Of a stretch of DNA of 64,000 nucleotides, positions 24,857 through 34,295 are shown piece by piece. Position numbers and translations under genes: made by a program. This DNA is from Rubrivirga sp. SAORIC476 (GTDB lineage: Bacteria > Bacteroidota > Rhodothermia > Rhodothermales > Rubricoccaceae), in the NCBI RefSeq assembly GCF_002283555.1, contig NZ_MVOI01000003.1:1104798-1168797 (forward strand). Direction: 5' to 3'. The first letter of the stretch is position 1, and each line of letters opens with the position of its first letter. The notes beneath the pieces are model-generated. The model ran no database searches. It was not told where the DNA came from and saw only the letters and a list, made by a program, of their open reading frames with translations.

Positions 24857-25921
24857 ATGACTCCCGACGCCCCTCTCGACCCCGACTCCCCCCACCTCGG
24901 CCCCGAGGCAGAGGAGGCTCGCCCCACCCTCGCCACGCCCGACGAGGCCGCGGAGGCCTACGGCGTCCCCGTGCCCGCCGCCGACGCGCCGCCGCCCACC
25001 CACCAGAGCGGCTACGTCGCCATCGTGGGCGCGCCCAACGTGGGCAAGTCCACGCTGCTGAACCGGTGGCTGGGGACGAAGCTGTCCATCGTGTCGCCCC
25101 GGCCGAGCACGACGCGCAACCGCGTCCTCGGCATCCTGACCGCCGAGGCGGGCGAGGTGGAGGCCCGCCCTGCGGGCTACCAGTTGGTGCTGCTCGACAC
25201 GCCCGGCGTCGTCCGCCCCAAGTACCGCCTCCACCAGCACATGATGCGCGACGTCGACCGCTCGCTCGGCGACGCCGACGTGACGGTCTTCCTGGCGGAC
25301 GCCACCGAAACGCGCCTCACGCACGACGCGCTGAGCGCTGCCGAGCGCGTCCAGAACGCCCGCGGGCCGGTCCTGCTGGCGCTCAACAAGGTCGACAAGC
25401 TGGGCCTGGTGGACGAGGCGCTGCCGCTCGTGGAGCTCTACACCGAGGCGCTCGGCCGCGCGCCCGACGCCGTCGTCCCGATCTCCGCGCGGACGGGCGC
25501 CGGGACCGACGCGCTGCTGGAGCTGGTGCTGGACCGCATCCCCGAAGGCCCGCCTTACTACCCGGCCGACCAACTCTCGGAGCACCCGGAGCGCTTCTTC
25601 ATCTCTGAGATCGTCCGCGAGGCCATCTTCCACCGCTTCCGCGACGAGGTCCCGTACGCGACGCAGGTGGTGGTGGTGACCTACCAGGAGCGCGAGGGCA
25701 AGAAGGACTTCGTGGCCTGCGACATCGTCGTCGAGCGGGACTCGCAGAAGGCGATCCTGATCGGCAAGGGCGGGCAGGCGCTCAAGCACCTCGGGCGCGC
25801 GGCGCGCGAGGAGATGGAGGCCTTCCTCGGCCGCGGCGTCTACCTGCAGCTGTTCGTCAAGACGCGGGCCGACTGGCGCGACAAGGAGGGGCACCTCCGC
25901 GAGTACGGCTTCGGCGCCTGA
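24857..25921 (+). CDS. era: GTPase Era
   Basis: Era is a GTPase that binds the 3' end of 16S rRNA and acts in 30S subunit maturation. The 354-residue protein has G1 GAPNVGKST (58-66), the switch region with STTRNR, G3 DTPGV, G4 NKVDK and G5 SARTGAG. The C-terminal KH domain carries the RNA-binding loop IGKGGQALKHLG. It also holds the usual VPYATQVVV and ISEIVREAIFHRFRDE blocks. An N-terminal extension of about 48 acidic, Pro-rich residues is unusual for Era (typically about 300 residues). It contains an LGPEAEEA segment encoded by a CCTCGGCCCCGAGG palindrome. Confidence 0.97.
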   Translation: MTPDAPLDPDSPHLGPEAEEARPTLATPDEAAEAYGVPVPAADAPPPTHQSGYVAIVGAPNVGKSTLLNRWLGTKLSIVSPRPSTTRNRVLGILTAEAGEVEARPAGYQLVLLDTPGVVRPKYRLHQHMMRDVDRSLGDADVTVFLADATETRLTHDALSAAERVQNARGPVLLALNKVDKLGLVDEALPLVELYTEALGRAPDAVVPISARTGAGTDALLELVLDRIPEGPPYYPADQLSEHPERFFISEIVREAIFHRFRDEVPYATQVVVVTYQEREGKKDFVACDIVVERDSQKAILIGKGGQALKHLGRAAREEMEAFLGRGVYLQLFVKTRADWRDKEGHLREYGFGA

Positions 25922-25945
25922 CCCGGACCTCTCCCCGATACACCC

Positions 25946-25984
25946 GCGGCCGGACGCTGCCTCTCCAGGCGAGCGTCCGGCCGC
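25946..25984. terminator. Bidirectional hairpin between era and T9SS exoprotein
   Basis: GCGGCCGGACGCT (25946-25958) pairs perfectly with AGCGTCCGGCCGC (25972-25984) over a 13-base loop. It lies between two convergent genes. There is no T run on either side, so it may be a hairpin end protecting mRNA or a Rho-assisted stop. Confidence 0.7.
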
Positions 25985-26005
25985 GAGCCGTTCAGACCGG
26001 CGCCG

Positions 26006-29000
26006 TCAGCGGACGACGGTGAGCCGCTCGGTCGCCACCACGGACCCGGCCGCGAGCCGGACCACGTAGACGCCCGGCGCCCACGCCCTAGCGTCCACCG
26101 CCACCTCGAAGCGGCCCGCCTCGGTCGGCCCGTCGGCCACCACGGCGACCTCGCGGCCCAGCGCGTCGTAGACGGCCACGCGCACCACCGCGGCCTCGGC
26201 CACCTCGTAGGCCACCGTCGCCCGGCCCGGCGCCGGGTTCGGGTACGGCGCCCGGAGCGTCGTCGCAGCCGGGAGCGCCACCGAGGCGGACGGAGCCGCG
26301 GCCACGGTCGCGGGCGCGTCGCTCGTCACGCCGGTCTCGCCGACCGTCACCGTCGCCTCGCCGACGACTGCGTCGCTCGCCTGGACCGTCGCCAGCGCCG
26401 CCGAGGCGCTCTTGTCGAAGGCGTAGCTCGCCACCGCCAGCGTGTCCACGCTCTGCGTGCCGACGTAGCGCCGGTACGTGTAGGTGCCGTCCGCGGCGCC
26501 CGCCTGGAGCACGATCCGCGTCGCGCGGGCCACCGCCTCGTCCGGGGCGAGGGTCAGCGCCGCGGCGCTCTGGACCTCGGAGGTCGTGCCGCCGGGCGTC
26601 GTGAGCGTGGTCCACGTCTGCGTCGTCACCGTCTGGCCGGTCGGGTTGTTGATCTCGTACTTGATGCGGAAGTCGCCGCCCTCCGGCCCGACCACGACGG
26701 CGCCGACGGGCTCGAAGCGCGACAGCGCGACGCCGACCGAGGTGATGGAGAGTGCCACGTCGGTGGCCGACACCGTCACGTCGCCGACCACGCCGAGGGG
26801 CAGGTCGACTGTGTCGAAGGCACCCACACAGGCCGTGGCGCAGGTCACGAGCGTGTAACTCTCGCCCGGCGACGGCACGAAGCCGTCCACGAACGTCACC
26901 GCCAGCGTGCCGCCGAGGGTGCCCGTGTCGGTCGCCGCGAGCTGGTCGTACTCGGTGCCCACCGCCAGCCCGCCGATCTCGACGTCCAGCCGGGCGTCGG
27001 TGTCGAGCGTGATCGAGCCGTCGATGGTCAGCACGCCCGGGGACAGGCCGGGGGCGAGGACGCCGCCCACGAGCGGCGGCGACGGCAGGTCGAGCGTCCC
27101 GGTCCCGGCCAGCGTGCCGGTGTTGGTCAGCGGACCGCCGAACCGGAGCGCGCCGCCGGGCAGGCGTACCGTGCCCCGGTTGTCGAACGGCACGCCGACG
27201 ACGCCCTCCGTCCCCGCCTCGGAGCGCTCGAAGACCCCCAGGTTGGTGAAGCTGCCGCTCCCCTCGACGTTGTCACCCAGCGCCGCCTCGAAGAGGTAGA
27301 GGCCGTTGTTGAAGAACGAGCCGTTGATCCGGAGGTCGCCGCCCGTGTGGCGGATGAGTCCCGAGTTGCGGAGCGTGCCCGTGTAGGTGTGCGCGCCACC
27401 GACGAGGTCCAGCTCGGCGCCGCTCTCGATGATGATCTGGGACGCGTTGATCGTGCCCGTGCCCCACGTCCCGCTGGCAAGGCGTCGGCTGATCGTGAGC
27501 CGACGGATGTTGTCGAGCAGCGTCGTGGACGCCCCCTGGCCGAACGCGAACAGGGTGCGGACCACCACATCGGCGCCGCCGAAATCGACCTTGCCGTACA
27601 CGTCGAGCGTGCGGAAGCGGAGCGTCCCGCCCGGCTCGTACTCGACCTGCGCGTTGATGCCGGGCACCAGAAGCTCACGCACCGGCGCCCCACCGGGCAG
27701 GCGCAGCAAGCCCGCGTAGTGCGTCACCGTCCCGGCGTTGACGGCCCCGGCGGAGAGATCCACCAGGTCGAAGTTGGAGTTGACCTCCAGCGCGCCCACC
27801 CGGATATCCGCCGCACTCGTGAGCGTGCTCACCGCGCTCGAACTGCCGTAGAGCCCCAGCGTGCCGCCTCCGCGGACCGTCGTGGCCGCGTCGATGGCGA
27901 GGTCCTGGTTGAAGAGCTCGATCATGGTCCCGGTCGGGATGAGGATGCTGGCCTCGTTTATCGAGATGCCCCCCGGCTCGATGCCGGTGTTCAGCTGGAG
28001 CGTGCCCGCCAGCACGCGCACGTCGCCGCCGTCGATGGCGAGCGAGTCCGGCACCAGCCGCACCGTGTCGAAGGACGGGAACGGGAAGGGCCCGATGCTG
28101 GCGTCCGACTGGAGCGTCCCCTGCACGACCAGCGCGCCCGGCCCCGCGATCTGGTTCGAGTTGCTGTAGGCCCGGAAGAGGCCCTCAGGCAGGATCACGA
28201 GATCGCCCGAAGCGGGCGTCGGGTCGTTGACGTTAGAGCCGAGGGTGAGCCGCAGGTTCGTCCACTCGAGGATGCCCGCGACCTCCATCCGCCCCTTGAT
28301 GTGATTGTTTCCTCTCGACAGCACCGTCGCGCCCGGTGAAACGGTGAACACGCCCGCCGTCTCGATCGTCCCGCTGTTCCAATCCATCTCGCCGGTGACG
28401 GTCAGGTCGGCGAGGTTGCGGAGCCCGTCCACGTTGGCGGATTGCAGTGCGACGGTTTCGACCGAGGCCGAGCCGCCGTTGAAGTCGATGGTGCCGAACG
28501 AGTCGAACGTGATGACGGAGCTGAGGTCGAATGTGGCGGGGGCACCGGTGAACGTGATGTCGCCCGGTACCGGCCCCCCGCTGCCCAGCGGCCGGGCATC
28601 GACGCGCATGGCGTCGAGAGAGGACGCTGCGGAGCCGTCGACGAGCATCAGGCCGCCACCCGTCATCCACAACGCGGGGGAGGTGACGGTTGAGCCGGTG
28701 AGGTCGCACGTCTCTCCCAGGCTGTTGTTGCACTCGACGGTCCCCACCGAGAGGGCGGTGGAGGTCGCAATGCCATCGGTAATGCGCAGTCGGCCGGTGC
28801 CGCCGATCTGAGTCGAGGCATCGGCGGTGATGGCGTCTGTGCCCACCTCGGCATCGATGCTGAACTGTCGGCCGGGACTGATCTCCAGAACACCAGTGCC
28901 CACGTAGCCGGTGCCTCGAAGCACGGCGTTGCCTTCCACCTGCAAGGCGCCGATGAACCGACTCTCGTCCAGTGTGACGACTGTGCCTGCAGGCAAGATG

Positions 29001-29176
29001 GCCGTGTGGTCCGTGCTGAGGGGGTGGAAGCACGGAGGCCCGGGGCTGACCTCGATGCAGTTGTTCCAGTTTGTGCCAGTGGTCCAGTCACCAGCGCCCC
29101 CGGCGGTCCAGACGAAGGTCTGGGCAGAGGGTGAGGCCGAGACAGCGGTTAGAAAGAGAAAGAGAAGGATGCGCAT
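26006..29176 (-). CDS. Large secreted beta-strand repeat protein with T9SS sorting domain
   Basis: The 1056-residue protein has a signal peptide (MRILLFLFLTAVSASPSAQ). The mature start FVWTAGGAGDWTTGTNWNN is typical of proteins with autotransporter-like beta repeats. Residues about 40-760 are made of short beta strands rich in Gly, Thr and Asn with repeating TLTxA, IxxGGxxRxxG and TNTGTLAGTGTL blocks, consistent with a right-handed beta-helix. A domain at about 820-950 holds an Ig-like segment. The last 80 residues are a T9SS type A sorting domain (PYPNPAPGRATVAYEV, VYDALGREV, PGVYVVRLAAG, RLTVVR), which targets proteins to the outer surface. The start at 29176 was chosen for the signal peptide. 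Ligand unknown; adhesin or surface structure is inferred. Confidence 0.85.
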   Translation of the reverse strand: MRILLFLFLTAVSASPSAQTFVWTAGGAGDWTTGTNWNNCIEVSPGPPCFHPLSTDHTAILPAGTVVTLDESRFIGALQVEGNAVLRGTGYVGTGVLEISPGRQFSIDAEVGTDAITADASTQIGGTGRLRITDGIATSTALSVGTVECNNSLGETCDLTGSTVTSPALWMTGGGLMLVDGSAASSLDAMRVDARPLGSGGPVPGDITFTGAPATFDLSSVITFDSFGTIDFNGGSASVETVALQSANVDGLRNLADLTVTGEMDWNSGTIETAGVFTVSPGATVLSRGNNHIKGRMEVAGILEWTNLRLTLGSNVNDPTPASGDLVILPEGLFRAYSNSNQIAGPGALVVQGTLQSDASIGPFPFPSFDTVRLVPDSLAIDGGDVRVLAGTLQLNTGIEPGGISINEASILIPTGTMIELFNQDLAIDAATTVRGGGTLGLYGSSSAVSTLTSAADIRVGALEVNSNFDLVDLSAGAVNAGTVTHYAGLLRLPGGAPVRELLVPGINAQVEYEPGGTLRFRTLDVYGKVDFGGADVVVRTLFAFGQGASTTLLDNIRRLTISRRLASGTWGTGTINASQIIIESGAELDLVGGAHTYTGTLRNSGLIRHTGGDLRINGSFFNNGLYLFEAALGDNVEGSGSFTNLGVFERSEAGTEGVVGVPFDNRGTVRLPGGALRFGGPLTNTGTLAGTGTLDLPSPPLVGGVLAPGLSPGVLTIDGSITLDTDARLDVEIGGLAVGTEYDQLAATDTGTLGGTLAVTFVDGFVPSPGESYTLVTCATACVGAFDTVDLPLGVVGDVTVSATDVALSITSVGVALSRFEPVGAVVVGPEGGDFRIKYEINNPTGQTVTTQTWTTLTTPGGTTSEVQSAAALTLAPDEAVARATRIVLQAGAADGTYTYRRYVGTQSVDTLAVASYAFDKSASAALATVQASDAVVGEATVTVGETGVTSDAPATVAAAPSASVALPAATTLRAPYPNPAPGRATVAYEVAEAAVVRVAVYDALGREVAVVADGPTEAGRFEVAVDARAWAPGVYVVRLAAGSVVATERLTVVR

Positions 29177-29642
29177 TCCGCAGGAGGAGGAAAGAGAGCC
29201 GTTGCACGGTCGATCCCCTGGGACCGCCGAATGTGTTGCTAGCCCATTCGTCGTTTGGCAGCCGGGAGGGTCACGGGTCGTCGTCGCCGCACACGAATCA
29301 CTCAGACCACGCTCACGACTCCCCTCCCCACCATGTGCGAGTGGCGCCGTCAGCCGCCCAGGCTCGCCGATCACGAGCGGCCCGTCCCTCCACCTCGGCG
29401 ACCGTGCGCCCCCTCCGCAGAGAGCCCCGAGGCGGGGAGAGCCAACCCATCAACAGGTGGATTCGGAACGCATCCATGCCGTCCGACTGGGGAAGAGCCT
29501 GAGTTTCAAGGGCTAGCGCTTCCCTAGGCCAGCGTTGCAGCCTCTTTTTGAGCCGGGAGGACGCCACCGCCGCCGCCTGCACGTAGTTTTGGGCCTGTGG
29601 TTTGTAGAGAGTGGCCGGTGTGCCCTCTCGCCGTCGTTCGTC
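29177..29642. other. Divergent intergenic region between exoprotein and mltD-like gene
   Basis: These 466 bases hold no gene I can support. They contain the upstream regions of both divergent genes. A TAGTTTTG box is listed separately. A long-loop complement (CCTCGG near 29391 with CCCCGAGG near 29427) was seen but is weak. Confidence 0.55.
29584..29591 (+). promoter_or_regulatory. Possible -7 promoter box of the mltD-like gene
   Basis: TAGTTTTG fits the Bacteroidota -7 consensus TAnnTTTG and lies about 52 bases before the chosen start. No TTG or TTTG box was found at the expected distance upstream, so confidence is low. Confidence 0.28.
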
Positions 29643-31799
29643 ATGCGTTTCTCCCTTTTCTCCTCCGCCATGCCCCGCAGCCTTTTCGTCGCGGCACTCG
29701 TCGCCGTGGCGCCGGCTCTCAGCGTCCATGCCCAGACGGCACGGACGGACACCGCGCCGGTGCGCGCCGCTCAGGCTCTCGAAGCCTCTGCCGACGCCCG
29801 CCTGCCCGAGTCCGTCCCTGCCGACGCGCCCTCGGACGCTGAGCTCGCCCGCCGCCTCTCCGCCTTCTACGCCCGCCAGGCCGACCTCCTCCAGGCCGAC
29901 GCCGACGGCGATGTCGCGCGCTACACAATCCTCCTGGACGACCTCGTGGCCGATGTCCAGGCCGCGGCCCTCCGGCCGGGGATGCTCACCCAGCCGCGCT
30001 TCCGCGACCTCTTCGGCTCCGTCATGACGGAGTACGAGCGCTACTACGACCGCACGCTGGTCGACCGCGGCGACGTGTACGCCATCCGCGCGGCGGGCAC
30101 GCGCGCCATCGAGCGCGGCTTCGACGAGGGCACGCCCCTCCTGGAGCACGTCACGCTCCCCGACGTGGACACCTTCGTGGCGACGATCCCGATGGACATC
30201 AACCCGGAGGTCGAGCGCTACATCCAGTTCCTGCTCAACCGCCCCAGCCACGTCCAGCGCCTCCGCTCGCGCGCCGACACGTACTTCCCGATGGTCGAGC
30301 GCATCCTCGCCGAGGAGGGCGTGCCGGACGAGATGAAGTACCTCGCGATGGTCGAGAGCGCCCTCAACCCGGTCGCGCGCAGCCACATGGCGGCCGCCGG
30401 CATGTGGCAGTTCATCTCGGCCACGGGCCGCGCCTACGGCCTCCGCGCCGAGCGCGAGGTGGACGACCGCCTCGACCCCGAGGCGTCCACGCGCGCCGCG
30501 GCCCGTCACCTCCGCGACCTGTACGACCGCTTCGGAAGCTGGCACCTCGCGCTGGCGGGCTACAACTGCAACCCGGCCGTGATCGCCCGCGGCGTCCGCC
30601 GCTTCGAGGAGCGGACGGGCCAGACGGCGACGTTCTGGGACATCGACCACGTGATCCCGCGCGAGACGCGCGCCTACGTGCCGATGTTCATCGCGACGGC
30701 GCTCATCCTCTCCAACCCGGACGCCTACGGCTTCCCGGCCCACGAGCCCGGCCCGTCGTACGTGTTCGACCAGATCCCGGTCGCCGGGGGCACCCGCCTC
30801 CGTGACGTGTCCCGCATCATCGACGTCGACGAGTCGGTGCTGGCCGCGCTGAACCCGTCGCTGCGCCAGAGCCGCGTGCCGAACGTCCGCGTGCCCCACA
30901 TGCTTCGGATCCCGATGGGGACCTACGTGGAGCACGCCGAGGCCCTCGACCGTCTCGCGCCGCCGGAGGCCTCGGGCGAGCGCTTCGCCGCCGGGTCGGT
31001 GTCGTACGGCCCGCGCGCCGTTCGCCCGCTGGCGCCGCAGGAGCACAGCGAGGCCGTCGCCGCGCTGGTCGCGCGCCGCGAGGTGCGCCGGGCGCATCAG
31101 GCGCCGGTGCGCCGCGCCGTCCGCGATGAGCCCGTGGTGCGCTACGCCGCGACGACGCCGACGAGCGTGCCGCAGGCCCAGCAGGCCGCCGAGCAGCAGA
31201 TCGCGGAGGCGCGTGAGGCCGAGGCCCGCGACGCTGCCCGCGCCCAGGCCGAGGCCGTCCGCCTCGTGGCGACCGCCGCCGCGGCTCCCGCGGAGCCCGA
31301 GATCGTGGAGGACCTCGACATCGCGACGCCGCAGCCGACCGAGGCGCCCGCCGCCGTCGCGGTCACCTTCACGCCGCCGCCGCCGCCCGCCCCCAGCACG
31401 GCGCCGCCGGTCCGCACGGTCAGCGTGACCTCTGAGCGGACCACGACCCACACGGTCCAGCGTGGCGAGTACCTCCTCCGCATCGCCCGCCAGTACGGCA
31501 TGTCGCTCGACGAGCTCCGGGCGCTCAACCCCGGCGTGGGCGACAACGTCCGCGTCGGCCAGCGGCTCCGCGTGAGCGGCACCCCGGCCCCCTCCGCAGC
31601 CTCCGCAGCCCCGGCGCCGCGCGCTGCCGCGCCGGCCCGCGCGACGACCCACCGCGTCGCATCGGGCGACCACCTCACCAACATCGCCCGCCGCTACGGC
31701 GTCACGGTGTCGCAGCTCAAGGAGTGGAACAACCTCTCCTCGGACGTGATCCACGTCGGCCAGCGCCTCCGCGTCACCGCGCGGGGCTCGCGGGGCTGA
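29643..31799 (+). CDS. mltD: Lytic murein transglycosylase with two LysM domains (MltD-like)
   Basis: This 718-residue periplasmic enzyme cuts peptidoglycan between MurNAc and GlcNAc, forming 1,6-anhydro ends. A signal peptide lies at about residues 1-30 (a second ATG at 29670 is also possible). The SLT domain follows at about 225-350: EEGVPDEMKYLAMVESALNP with catalytic Glu238, HMAAAGMWQFISATGRAYGL, and LALAGYNCNP. A Pro/Ala linker of about 130 residues ends in two LysM repeats starting near 602 (THTVQRGEYL) and 668 (THRVASGDHL), which bind peptidoglycan. The order matches MltD, which is usually shorter (about 450 residues). A strong terminator follows. Confidence 0.93.
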   Translation: MRFSLFSSAMPRSLFVAALVAVAPALSVHAQTARTDTAPVRAAQALEASADARLPESVPADAPSDAELARRLSAFYARQADLLQADADGDVARYTILLDDLVADVQAAALRPGMLTQPRFRDLFGSVMTEYERYYDRTLVDRGDVYAIRAAGTRAIERGFDEGTPLLEHVTLPDVDTFVATIPMDINPEVERYIQFLLNRPSHVQRLRSRADTYFPMVERILAEEGVPDEMKYLAMVESALNPVARSHMAAAGMWQFISATGRAYGLRAEREVDDRLDPEASTRAAARHLRDLYDRFGSWHLALAGYNCNPAVIARGVRRFEERTGQTATFWDIDHVIPRETRAYVPMFIATALILSNPDAYGFPAHEPGPSYVFDQIPVAGGTRLRDVSRIIDVDESVLAALNPSLRQSRVPNVRVPHMLRIPMGTYVEHAEALDRLAPPEASGERFAAGSVSYGPRAVRPLAPQEHSEAVAALVARREVRRAHQAPVRRAVRDEPVVRYAATTPTSVPQAQQAAEQQIAEAREAEARDAARAQAEAVRLVATAAAAPAEPEIVEDLDIATPQPTEAPAAVAVTFTPPPPPAPSTAPPVRTVSVTSERTTTHTVQRGEYLLRIARQYGMSLDELRALNPGVGDNVRVGQRLRVSGTPAPSAASAAPAPRAAAPARATTHRVASGDHLTNIARRYGVTVSQLKEWNNLSSDVIHVGQRLRVTARGSRG

Positions 31800-31846
31800 A
31801 CCGGTGGACGCACGACGGGCCGCGAGCCCGTCGCCGGATCGACTGC

Positions 31847-31882
31847 AGCGCGCCGCTCCTCCGGGGGCGGCGCGCTTTTTTT
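31847..31882 (+). terminator. Rho-independent terminator of the mltD-like gene
   Basis: AGCGCGCCGC (31847-31856) pairs with GCGGCGCGCT (31867-31876) across a 10-base loop and runs into TTTTTTT. Confidence 0.9.
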
Positions 31883-31914
31883 CGGTCTCGCTCCGGCCTC
31901 ACGGAGCGAGACCG
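31883..31914. repeat. Second perfect hairpin after the terminator
   Basis: CGGTCTCGCTCCG (31883-31895) and CGGAGCGAGACCG (31902-31914) form a perfect 13-bp stem with a six-base loop, directly after the terminator T run. It may terminate the convergent minus-strand gene. Confidence 0.65.
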
Positions 31915-31957
31915 ACCGCGCGACCCCACGGACCGATCCTCATGCACCTCTCGCCCG

Positions 31958-32650
31958 CTACGCCTCGCCCCAGGCGCCGATGAGGCCGAGCAGCTTGCGC
32001 TTGGCGACCGGCACCAGCGTGGCATCCACGGGCAGGTCCACCTCGGCGTCGAGGCGGAAGGCGGCAGGCGCGGGCAGGTCGGGCGCGACTTCGGCGAGCG
32101 TGGACTTCCAGTCAGAGGGTGGGGCCATCGGGTCCAGGACCGTGTCCAGGCGCTCGGTGCGCAACGCGCGGTACGGCCCGTCGGGCGCGGCCAGCGGCGA
32201 GACGCGGTAGCGCAGCACACACACCGAGGCGACGTCACGGACCAGCAGGAAGCCCTCGTCGCGATACGACGGGACCACGCCGACGGCACGGAGCGCGGCC
32301 CGCTCGGCGACGAACTCGTAGAGCGTTCGGCCTTCCCGGATGGCGCCCGCGATCTGGGGCAACGCCCAGCGCGCCAGTCCGACAGCCACCGGCGCCTCGG
32401 GGCCGCTGCGGACCAACCGCCCCGCCTCCCAGTCCACGTCCACGACGGGGCCGGCGTGGGTCTCGACCGACGCTGCCCCGGCGACGAGCGCCGCGAGGCC
32501 GCGATGGAGCGTCACGAGGTCGCCCAGCCATGGTGAGATCTGGTTGGAGCGGAAGGCGGCGCGGGTCTCGGCGAGGCCCGCGAGGATGCGGTAGCGCGCG
32601 GCCTCGGCGTCGGAGGCGGCATCGAACAGACGGAACGAGAGGGCAGGCAT
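31958..32650 (-). CDS. Conserved-looking protein of unknown function
   Basis: The 230-residue protein has no signal peptide or membrane segment. It has an N-terminal helical half (FRLFDAASDAEAARYRILAG, about 5-24, and WLGDLVTLHRGLAALVAG) and a C-terminal mixed half (SYRDEGFLLVRDVASVCVLRYRVSPL, about 125-150; LDAEVDLPVDATLVPVAKRKLLGLIG near the end). Codon use matches real genes of the window, and the frame has the expected third-position bias. I do not recognise the family. The start at 32650 (MPALSFRLF) is preferred over an ATG eight codons upstream. It is divergent from murA. Confidence 0.7.
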   Translation of the reverse strand: MPALSFRLFDAASDAEAARYRILAGLAETRAAFRSNQISPWLGDLVTLHRGLAALVAGAASVETHAGPVVDVDWEAGRLVRSGPEAPVAVGLARWALPQIAGAIREGRTLYEFVAERAALRAVGVVPSYRDEGFLLVRDVASVCVLRYRVSPLAAPDGPYRALRTERLDTVLDPMAPPSDWKSTLAEVAPDLPAPAAFRLDAEVDLPVDATLVPVAKRKLLGLIGAWGEA

Positions 32651-32908
32651 GACGTCGGGGGGACATTCGTTCACTGATTCTTCTCAACAACCGGGCCATC
32701 GTGCCAGTCCCTTCGACGTGCCCTCCGAGCATCGGGCCGTTTCGTGGAGCGCACGGGGTGGACAGCCCCCCCTGGAGGCGACCTAGCTTCCTGGTTTCCC
32801 GTCGGCTCCAGCTGCCCTGCGCGTCCCTCGAACCCTCGCACGGGGTCGCCGCGTTCGACCGAGCCCCTTTTTTTCGGCCCTCCCGGCCTCCTCCACTCGA
32901 CTCCTCAC

Positions 32909-34234
32909 ATGGACAAGCTCGTCATCCAGGGCGGCGCCCCTCTCCAGGGCACGCTGCACGTCGGCGGCTCGAAGAACACCGCGCTCCCGCTCATGGCCGC
33001 GGCCGTTCTCGCCGACGGCGTGACCACGATCCACAACATCCCGGTCCTCAAGGATGTCGCCACGTTCTCGAACGTGATCCGCGTGACCGGCTGCACGATC
33101 GACTGGTCCCCGGACGACGACCCGAACACGCCGGAGACCATCACCATCGACGCGTCCAACATCCACCACTTCGAGGCGCCGTACGACCTCGTCAAGCAGA
33201 TGCGGGCGTCGTTCTACATGCTGGGCGCGTTGCTCGGCCGCGGCGGCAAGGCGCGCGTGTCGCTGCCCGGTGGCTGCGCCTGGGGCCCGCGCCCGGTCGA
33301 CCTCCACATCAAGGGCATGGAGGCGCTCGGCGCGACGGTTCGCGAGGAGGCGGGCTACGTGATCGCCGAGGCCCCCGGCGGCCGCCTCCCCGGCGGGCGG
33401 ATGCGCTTCGAGCCCGTCTCCGTGGGCGCGACCATCAACGTGATGCTGGCGGCCGTGACGGCCGAGGGCGAGTCGGTGCTGGAAAACTGCGCCGCCGAGC
33501 CGGACGTGGTCGTCTTCGGCGAGATGCTGCAGGCGATGGGCGCCCAGATCGAGGGCCTCGGCACCGACACGATCACGATCCAGGGCGTCGAGACGATGAA
33601 CGCGGTCGAGTTCACCAACTGCCCCGACCGCATCGAGCTGGGCACCTACATGATGGCGGCGGCCATGGCGACGCCCGCCGGGGAGGTCTTCCGGATCACC
33701 GGCGCCAACCCGGACCACCTCGGCCCGGCATTCACCGACTACTTCCGCGAGACCGGCGTGCCGTTCGAGTTCAAGGGCGACGTGGTCGAGGTCACGGGCG
33801 TGGAGACCATCCGGCCGGTGTCCATCGAGACGGCCCCGTTCCCCGGCTTCGCGACCGACCTCCAGGCCCAGTGGACCGTGATGATGACGCAGGCCGACGG
33901 CCCGTCGACGGTCCGCGACACGGTCTACACGGACCGCTTTAAGCACGTCCCCGAGCTGCGCCGCCTGGGCGCTGACCTCAAGGTGGACGGCGACACGGTC
34001 CACGTGGCGGGCAACACGCGCCCCCTCTCCGGCGCGACGGTCATGAGCACCGACCTGCGCGCGAGCGTCTCGCTGGTGATGGCCGGCATGGTCGCCCAAG
34101 GCGAGACGGACGTGCTCCGCATCTACCACCTGGACCGCGGCTACGAGCGCCTGGAGGGCAAGCTCCAGCGCGCCGGCATCGACGTGGTGCGCAAGGAGTA
34201 CGACGAGGCCCACTCGGAGGGCATCCCGGCCTAG
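32909..34234 (+). CDS. murA: UDP-N-acetylglucosamine 1-carboxyvinyltransferase
   Basis: MurA transfers enolpyruvate from phosphoenolpyruvate to UDP-GlcNAc, the first committed step of peptidoglycan synthesis in the cytoplasm. The 441-residue protein has the substrate-binding Lys22-Asn23 in [10 protein letters not shown] and the active-site loop [15 protein letters not shown] with catalytic Cys123, the residue that fosfomycin targets. [18 protein letters not shown] and [14 protein letters not shown] complete the family signature. The start ATG at 32909 gives the standard [10 protein letters not shown]-terminus. A 10-residue insert near residues 65-75 ([11 protein letters not shown]) is longer than in most homologues. 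Confidence 0.97.
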   Translation: MDKLVIQGGAPLQGTLHVGGSKNTALPLMAAAVLADGVTTIHNIPVLKDVATFSNVIRVTGCTIDWSPDDDPNTPETITIDASNIHHFEAPYDLVKQMRASFYMLGALLGRGGKARVSLPGGCAWGPRPVDLHIKGMEALGATVREEAGYVIAEAPGGRLPGGRMRFEPVSVGATINVMLAAVTAEGESVLENCAAEPDVVVFGEMLQAMGAQIEGLGTDTITIQGVETMNAVEFTNCPDRIELGTYMMAAAMATPAGEVFRITGANPDHLGPAFTDYFRETGVPFEFKGDVVEVTGVETIRPVSIETAPFPGFATDLQAQWTVMMTQADGPSTVRDTVYTDRFKHVPELRRLGADLKVDGDTVHVAGNTRPLSGATVMSTDLRASVSLVMAGMVAQGETDVLRIYHLDRGYERLEGKLQRAGIDVVRKEYDEAHSEGIPA

Positions 34235-34255
34235 CTCGCCCTGTCCCCATCGGCT

Positions 34256-34288
34256 CCGCCCGCCTCGGTGTCCTGCCGAGGCGGGCGG
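34256..34288. terminator. CCGCCTCGG-type hairpin after murA
   Basis: CCGCCCGCCTCGG (34256-34268) pairs perfectly with CCGAGGCGGGCGG (34276-34288) over a seven-base loop between the convergent murA and hmuS genes. It belongs to the dispersed palindrome family also seen at 10725, 53134 and 57847. Confidence 0.7.
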
Positions 34289-34295
34289 TGTCGTC

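Noticed and set aside
29388-29436. Another member of the CCGCCTCGG palindrome family
   Set aside because: Arms are short and the loop is about 30 bases, so it does not fit the others.
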